Positions 59,198-64,000 of a DNA stretch of 64,000 bases are shown here, in pieces. The position numbers and the translations under genes were made by a program. This DNA comes from Aphelocoma coerulescens (Eukaryota; Chordata; Aves; Passeriformes; Corvidae), in NCBI RefSeq assembly GCF_041296385.1, contig NW_027184084.1:1798001-1862000 (forward strand), in the 5' to 3' direction. The notes under the pieces were generated by a model. It did not search any database. It worked only from the letters and a program-made list of their open reading frames with translations, and had not been told where the DNA came from. Numbering within the stretch: the stretch's first letter is position 1; every line of letters starts with the position of its first letter.

Positions 59198-62100
59198 TCA
59201 CCCTAAAACAAGGTCCCCTTGCGGTATGCATCGGGTCTCTCCATCCCTTTGCATCACCCACCAGGTACAACCTGGTCCCTGAGCAAAAACAACCCCACGG
59301 ATGGGTTTGTCTTTGCTCAAGGCAGACTTTACCCAAACAGTTTTTCCAAGCATACCTCTCACGTGCACCACTGGAACCTTATCCCCATCTGTTGTTTGTA
59401 GGGGTTCGGATTGGGCAGGGCCTGCTCGGCTGGTGGAGCCTCGGGTGTTAAACAACCAGGTGGCTCTTGCTAAATGCACCTCCCAGTTTTTGAAAGTCCC
59501 CCCACCCAGTGCCTTCAAGGTGGTTTTAAGCAGTCCATTACACCGCTCAACCTTCCCAGCTGCTGGTGCATGGTAAGGGATGTGGTACACCCACTCAATG
59601 CCATGTTCTCTAGCCCAGGTGTTTATAAGGCTGTTCTTGAAGTGAGTCCCATTGTCAGATTCAATTCTCTCAGGGGTACCATGCCTCCAAAGGACTTGCT
59701 TTTCGAGGCCCAGGATGGTGTTCCGGGCCGTAGCGTGAGGCACAGGGTAGGTCTCCAGCCATCCTGTGGTGGCTTCTACCATCGTGAGCACGTGGCGCTT
59801 GCCTTGGCGGGTTTGAGGCAGTGTGATGTAGTCAATCTGCCAGGCCTCCCCATACTTGTATTTGGACCACCGCCCACCATACCACAGGGGCTTCACCCGC
59901 TTGGTCTGCTTGATCGCAGCGCATGTCTCACAGTCATGGATGACCTGGGAGATACTGGCCATGGTCAGATCCACCCCTCGGTCTCGTGCCCACTTATAGG
60001 TGGCATCTCTGCCCTGATGGCCTGAGGCATCATGGGCCCATCGAGCTAGGAACAGCTCTCCTTTATGTTGCCAATCCAAGTCTATCTGGGACACCTCTAT
60101 TTTCGCAGCCTGATCTACCTGCTTGTTATTACGATGTTCTTCGTTAGCCCGGCTCTTGGGAATGTGAGCATCTACATGACGGGCCTTCACAGATAGCTTC
60201 TCTACTCGAGCGGCAATGTCTTTCCACTCCTCAGCAGCCCAGATTGGTTTTCCTCTGCGCTGCCATTTTGCCTTATTCCACCTTTCCAGCCAACCCCACA
60301 GAGCATTGGCTACCATCCATGAATCAGTGTAAAGGTAGAGCTTTGGCCACTTCTCTCTTTCAGCAATGTCCAGAGCTAATTGAACGGCTTTGAGTTCAGC
60401 AAATTGGCTCGATCCACCTTCTCCTTCCGTAGCCTGTGCAACTTGTCGTGTGGGGCTCCATACAGCGGCTTTCCATTTCCGGCTAGCGCCTACAATTCGG
60501 CAGGAACCATCAGTGAAGAGGGCATATTGTCTTTCACTCTCTGGTAGCTCGTTGTATGGTGGGGCTTCTTCGGCACGCGTCACCTGCTCCTCTTCTTCTT
60601 CAGAAGATAACCCAAAAGTCTCACCTTCTGGCCAGTTCGTAATTATTTCCAAGATCCCAGGGCGACTTGGGTTTCCAATTCGGGCGCGCTGCGTGATGAG
60701 GGCGATCCATTTGCTCCAAGTAGCATCAGTGGCGTGATGCGTGGAGGGAACCTTTCCTTTGAACATCCACCCCAGCACCGGTAGTCGGGGTGCCAGGAGG
60801 AGTTGTGCCTCAGTTCCAATTACCTCTGAGGCAGCTTGGACTCCTTCATAGGCTGCCAAGATTTCTTTCTCTGTGGGAGTGTAGTTGGCTTCGGACCCTC
60901 TGTAGCTTCGGCTCCAGAATCGCAGCGGTCGGCCCCGAGTCTCACCAGGCACCTTCTGCCAGAGGCTCCGGGACAGACCATTGTTCCCGGCTGCAGAGTA
61001 GAGCACGTTCTTCACCTCTGGTCCTGTCCTGACTGGGCCAAGGGCTACGGCGTGAGCGATTTCCTGCTTGATCTGGGCAAAGGCTTGCTGTTGTTCTGGG
61101 CCCCAGTGGAAATCGTTCTTCTTGCGGGTAACCAGGTAGAGAGGGCTCACAATCCGGCTGTACTCAGGAATGTGCATCCTCCAGAAACCTATGGCGCCTA
61201 GGAAAGCTTGTGTTTCCTTCTTGTTGGTTGGTGGAGACATCGCAGTGATCTTATTGATGACCTCAGCGGGAATCTGACGCCGTCCATCTTGCCACTTCAC
61301 TCCCAGGAACTGGATCTCTCGGGCAGGCCCCTTGACTTTGCTCTTCTTGATGGCGAAACCAGCTTTTAGGAGAATTTGGATTATTCTCTCTCCTTTCTCA
61401 AACACTTCTGTTGCGGTGTTCCCCCACACAATGATGTCATCAATGTACTGCAGATGTTCTGGGGCCTCACCCTTTTCCAGTGCAGCCTGGATCAGTCCAT
61501 GGCAGATGGTGGGACTGTGCTTCCACCCCTGGGGCAGTCGGTTCCAGGTGTACTGCACACCCCTCCAGGTGAAAGCAAACTGAGGCCTGCACTCTGCTGC
61601 CAAAGGAATGGAGAAAAATGCATTGGCAATGTCAATAGTGGCATACCACTTTGCTGCTTTGGACTCCAGCTCATACTGGAGCTCCAACATGTCGGGCACA
61701 GCAGCGCTCAGCGGTGGAGTCACTTCATTCAAGCCACGATAGTCCGCAGTCAATCTCCATTCCCCATCAGACTTGCGCACAGGCCAAATGGGGCTGTTGA
61801 AGGGTGAGTGGGTCTTGCTGACCACGCCTTGGCTCTCCAGCTCACGAATCATCTTGTGGATGGGAATCACAGCATCTCGATTTGTCCGATACTGCCGGCG
61901 GTGCACTGTCGAGGTGGCAATTGGCACTCGTTGCTCTTCCACTTTCAGGAGCCCAACTGCAGAAGGATTCTCAGACAGTCCGGACAGGGCGTTCAACTGC
62001 CTAATGCCCTCTGCCTCCACAGCAGCAATCCCAAACGCCCACCTGAGTCCCTTTGGGTCTTTGTAATAGCCATTCCGGAGGAAGTCTATGCCCAGAATAC

Positions 62101-62380
62101 ACGGGGCCTCTGGGCCGGTCACAATCGGATGCTTTTGCCACTCCTTCCCAGTCAGGCTCACCTCGGCTTCCAAAAGGGTCAACTGCTGTGATCCCCCAGT
62201 CACCCCAGCGATGGATACAGGTTCTGCCCCCACATGTCCCGATGGCATTAAAGTACACTGTGCCCCAGTATCAACCAATGCATCATATTTCTGTGGCTCT
62301 GATGTGCCAGGCCATCGGATCCACACCGTCCAGAAAACCCGGTTCTCCCGTGCCTCTTCCTGGCTAGAGGCAGGGCCCCT
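59198..62380 (-). CDS. pol: pro-pol of U10
   Basis: Complete. Ile695 with Ala790 is the same combination as U2 and U3, although the units between carry others. It shares the TTTCTG silent variant with U9. Confidence 0.95.
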   Translation of the reverse strand, partial: RGPASSQEEARENRVFWTVWIRWPGTSEPQKYDALVDTGAQCTLMPSGHVGAEPVSIAGVTGGSQQLTLLEAEVSLTGKEWQKHPIVTGPEAPCILGIDFLRNGYYKDPKGLRWAFGIAAVEAEGIRQLNALSGLSENPSAVGLLKVEEQRVPIATSTVHRRQYRTNRDAVIPIHKMIRELESQGVVSKTHSPFNSPIWPVRKSDGEWRLTADYRGLNEVTPPLSAAVPDMLELQYELESKAAKWYATIDIANAFFSIPLAAECRPQFAFTWRGVQYTWNRLPQGWKHSPTICHGLIQAALEKGEAPEHLQYIDDIIVWGNTATEVFEKGERIIQILLKAGFAIKKSKVKGPAREIQFLGVKWQDGRRQIPAEVINKITAMSPPTNKKETQAFLGAIGFWRMHIPEYSRIVSPLYLVTRKKNDFHWGPEQQQAFAQIKQEIAHAVALGPVRTGPEVKNVLYSAAGNNGLSRSLWQKVPGETRGRPLRFWSRSYRGSEANYTPTEKEILAAYEGVQAASEVIGTEAQLLLAPRLPVLGWMFKGKVPSTHHATDATWSKWIALITQRARIGNPSRPGILEIITNWPEGETFGLSSEEEEEQVTRAEEAPPYNELPESERQYALFTDGSCRIVGASRKWKAAVWSPTRQVAQATEGEGGSSQFAELKAVQLALDIAEREKWPKLYLYTDSWMVANALWGWLERWNKAKWQRRGKPIWAAEEWKDIAARVEKLSVKARHVDAHIPKSRANEEHRNNKQVDQAAKIEVSQIDLDWQHKGELFLARWAHDASGHQGRDATYKWARDRGVDLTMASISQVIHDCETCAAIKQTKRVKPLWYGGRWSKYKYGEAWQIDYITLPQTRQGKRHVLTMVEATTGWLETYPVPHATARNTILGLEKQVLWRHGTPERIESDNGTHFKNSLINTWAREHGIEWVYHIPYHAPAAGKVERCNGLLKTTLKALGGGTFKNWEVHLARATWLFNTRGSTSRAGPAQSEPLQTTDGDKVPVVHVRGMLGKTVWVKSALSKDKPIRGVVFAQGPGCTWWVMQRDGETRCIPQGDLVLG

Positions 62381-63574
62381 CTAGCCCTGGTTATCATTCT
62401 TTCCCTGGGCATACATACTAGAGGTACCTTCGAGGGGATCTGACATATCATCCTCCCGTCTGTAATACCTGGCAGCTCGGTCACGGGAGGCTGAGGCTAC
62501 TTTCACCTTAGCGGAACCCCCTCGGTTAGTGCCTCCCTCCTTGAGTTCACGCACCCGCGCTGCCAGGACAGAAGTGGGTTTCCCATCCCACCTTCTCATG
62601 TCTTCCCCATGCTCACACAGGAAAAACCACAGCTCAGCTCGTGGGGTGTACCCTCTCTCTCTAGCAGGGGGACGACGGGCTCTGACCTGGGGGCCTGTGA
62701 CTCGCACTGGTGCCACACTGACCTTCCTCATCTCCTCCCTTATCTCCTTTATCTCCTCTTTGAGGTCCTGGACCACAGCAGAGACATGAGTTTTCAGTGG
62801 ACCATTGACCATACTGTCATAATTCCTGAGCTTGTTGGCAACAGAGCCCACTGTTTCTCGGTTATTGTCAGCATCAATGGTTGCAATGAAAGTGGTGTAT
62901 TGCGATGGCCCTAGCCTTGCCAGGTTCCACATCATCTGTCCTGTGCACCTGACCTTATCGGGGTCATTACCGTGCTGTCCATCCCTCCCAAAAAGTACCT
63001 CTAATACTGCCACCTCTCTTAGCTGCTGGATCCCTTCCTCGAGTGTCTTCCACTGCATTCTATGATGGTACTCCTGCATTCTTTCTTTGTGAATGAACCT
63101 TTCTCTCACACTCATTAAGAGCCGGTCCCAGAGAGAAAGGGGCCCTGGCTCCCTCACAAATATCTGGTTCACACCTGGGTCCTGGGTCAATGATCCCAGA
63201 TACCTTGCCTCACCACTATCCAGTTGCACACTTGTGCCCATGAGGTCCCAAACCCGAAGCAGCCAGGTGGTATAAGGCTCACGCCCCCTTCGCACAATGT
63301 CGGCTCGCATACCACGGAGACTGTCGTACGACAGGGACTCAATGATGATTTCTGGCTCTGGCTCCCCTGCTGGTTGTGAGGGCCCTGGTTCCCCATCATC
63401 ATTAACTGGTCGTACTGATTTGGTCTTACACTTCCTCCTTTGCACAGGGGCGACTGCTGCTGGCTGTACTTGTCCTTGGGGTTCAGCTGAAACCTGGGCG
63501 GTTGTAACATCTGTGGGTTCCACTGCTGCACCGTCGGACTCACCCTCTTTGGGGCAGGGAGAGGTTTTTTTCAC
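62381..63574 (-). CDS. gag: gag of U10
   Basis: 397 codons, open. It has Glu277 and the T allele, the combination otherwise found only at the left side of the array (U1, U2). Confidence 0.85.
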   Translation of the reverse strand: MKKTSPCPKEGESDGAAVEPTDVTTAQVSAEPQGQVQPAAVAPVQRRKCKTKSVRPVNDDGEPGPSQPAGEPEPEIIIESLSYDSLRGMRADIVRRGREPYTTWLLRVWDLMGTSVQLDSGEARYLGSLTQDPGVNQIFVREPGPLSLWDRLLMSVRERFIHKERMQEYHHRMQWKTLEEGIQQLREVAVLEVLFGRDGQHGNDPDKVRCTGQMMWNLARLGPSQYTTFIATIDADNNRETVGSVANKLRNYDSMVNGPLKTHVSAVVQDLKEEIKEIREEMRKVSVAPVRVTGPQVRARRPPARERGYTPRAELWFFLCEHGEDMRRWDGKPTSVLAARVRELKEGGTNRGGSAKVKVASASRDRAARYYRREDDMSDPLEGTSSMYAQGKNDNQG

Positions 63575-64000
63575 TAGCTGAGGAGGTGTATTCCCTTAGC
63601 AATTGGCATATCTCCTGGCGCACCTGGCCCATCTCCTGGCACATCTCCTTGCGCACCTGGCCCATCTCCTGGCACATCTCCTGCATCCCTTTCGCCAGTA
63701 CCCCCACCCAGTTCGGGTAGTCCATTTCTGAGGTGGGCGGTTGGGCGGTATCAGGCTGTGGGGCAGGGTCTCTAGTGTCTGGGGCTGTGTCAGGCTCTGG
63801 GGCTGAATCAGGCTCTGGGGTAGGATCTCTAGTGTCTGGGGCTGTGTCATGTTCCGGGGCAGGATCAGGCTCTGGGGCAGGATCTCTAGTCTCTGGGGCT
63901 GGTGTCTGGGTAGTTATCCAAGCCAATCTCAACTTATCCTTGAATGCTAAATAGAGTAGGCCTACCAGCAGCAGGTGGTTAGTATTCAGAGGGAATCTAA
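63540..64000 (-). CDS. ORF1 (pre-gag ORF) of U10, cut by the window end
   Basis: Only the C-terminal part is present: the third hydrophobic stretch, the full set of Pro/Glu/Asp repeats and the coiled coil. The frame stays open to the window edge. It has Pro instead of Gln just after the repeats, as in U0, but unlike U0 it keeps the full repeat number. Confidence 0.65.
   Translation of the reverse strand, partial: RFPLNTNHLLLVGLLYLAFKDKLRLAWITTQTPAPETRDPAPEPDPAPEHDTAPDTRDPTPEPDSAPEPDTAPDTRDPAPQPDTAQPPTSEMDYPNWVGVLAKGMQEMCQEMGQVRKEMCQEMGQVRQEICQLLREYTSSASEKNLSLPQRG

Larger units (their letters stand above)
59061..64000 (-). mobile_element. Array unit U10 (partial): pol, gag and the 3' part of ORF1
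   Basis: The unit is cut by the right window edge inside ORF1. Its primer-binding site and LTR lie beyond the window if it has the usual length. Pol and gag are complete and open. Pol has Ile695/Ala790 and gag has Glu277, as in U1 and U2. ORF1 has a Pro codon just after the repeats where U1 to U9 have Gln, a variant shared with U0. The array clearly continues to the right. Confidence 0.93.

Noticed and set aside
1..64000. CRISPR array or bacterial origin (long repeats, GTG starts)
   Set aside because: The repeat unit is a 6.3-kb retrovirus with LTRs. The GTG starts come from ORF calling with bacterial start codons, and the true first AUGs lie further inside or are absent.
1..64000. Separate two-LTR proviruses inserted next to one another
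   Set aside because: Only one LTR lies between successive internal regions, and no target-site duplications or host bases separate the units.

Overview
The whole 64 kb window is one head-to-tail array of a single endogenous retrovirus, with all copies on the minus strand. Nine complete repeat units (U1 to U9, 6325 to 6337 bp each) lie between two partial ones (U0 at the left edge, U10 at the right edge). No host flanking DNA, target-site duplication or foreign insertion is visible, so neither end of the array is in the window. Neighbouring units share one LTR: the pattern is LTR-internal-LTR-internal, not a chain of two-LTR proviruses. Every complete internal region is exactly 5387 bp. All length differences between units come from a GATA tetranucleotide tract inside the LTR.

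Read in the sense (minus) direction, a unit holds: an LTR of 938 to 950 bp (TGT...ACA ends, CpG-rich); a primer-binding site resembling the 3' end of tRNA-Lys1,2 with one extra base; a ~260-codon ORF1 with hydrophobic segments, 19-residue Pro/Glu/Asp repeats and an 11-residue-repeat coiled coil; a 397-codon gag frame; an in-frame UAG stop; a ~1060-codon pro-pol frame (protease, reverse transcriptase, RNase H, integrase); about 137 bp of noncoding DNA with an interrupted polypurine tract; and the next LTR. No env or dUTPase is present. The pol motifs (YIDD reverse transcriptase, D,D35E integrase) and the primer type suggest a class III / ERV-L-like, spumavirus-related element. The host is therefore a vertebrate. 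A bird, perhaps a songbird, is my best guess from the general look of the element, but the sequence alone does not prove it.

Translation appears to need two recoding events. ORF1 and gag overlap in different frames around a run of seven A, and the gag frame has no AUG in its first 88 codons, so gag looks like a continuation of ORF1 in the +1 (or -2) frame. Gag and pol are in the same frame, separated by one UAG that sits inside a perfect 9-bp stem with a 7-nt loop. Because each LTR can act as the 3' LTR of one unit and the 5' LTR of the next, every complete unit could in principle give a full-length genomic RNA although it owns only one LTR.

The copies are nearly identical and nearly all open (10 complete gag frames, 9 complete pol frames). 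They carry a few variants whose combinations pass the four-gamete test for recombination, as expected if the array spreads and homogenises by unequal exchange or conversion. The left edge is the most decayed: U1 pol has a nonsense codon in RNase H and other changes, U0 ORF1 has lost one 57-bp repeat, and LTR L0 has an interrupted GATA tract. The primer-binding site varies (G, A or T) at one base, the one matching the tRNA discriminator position.
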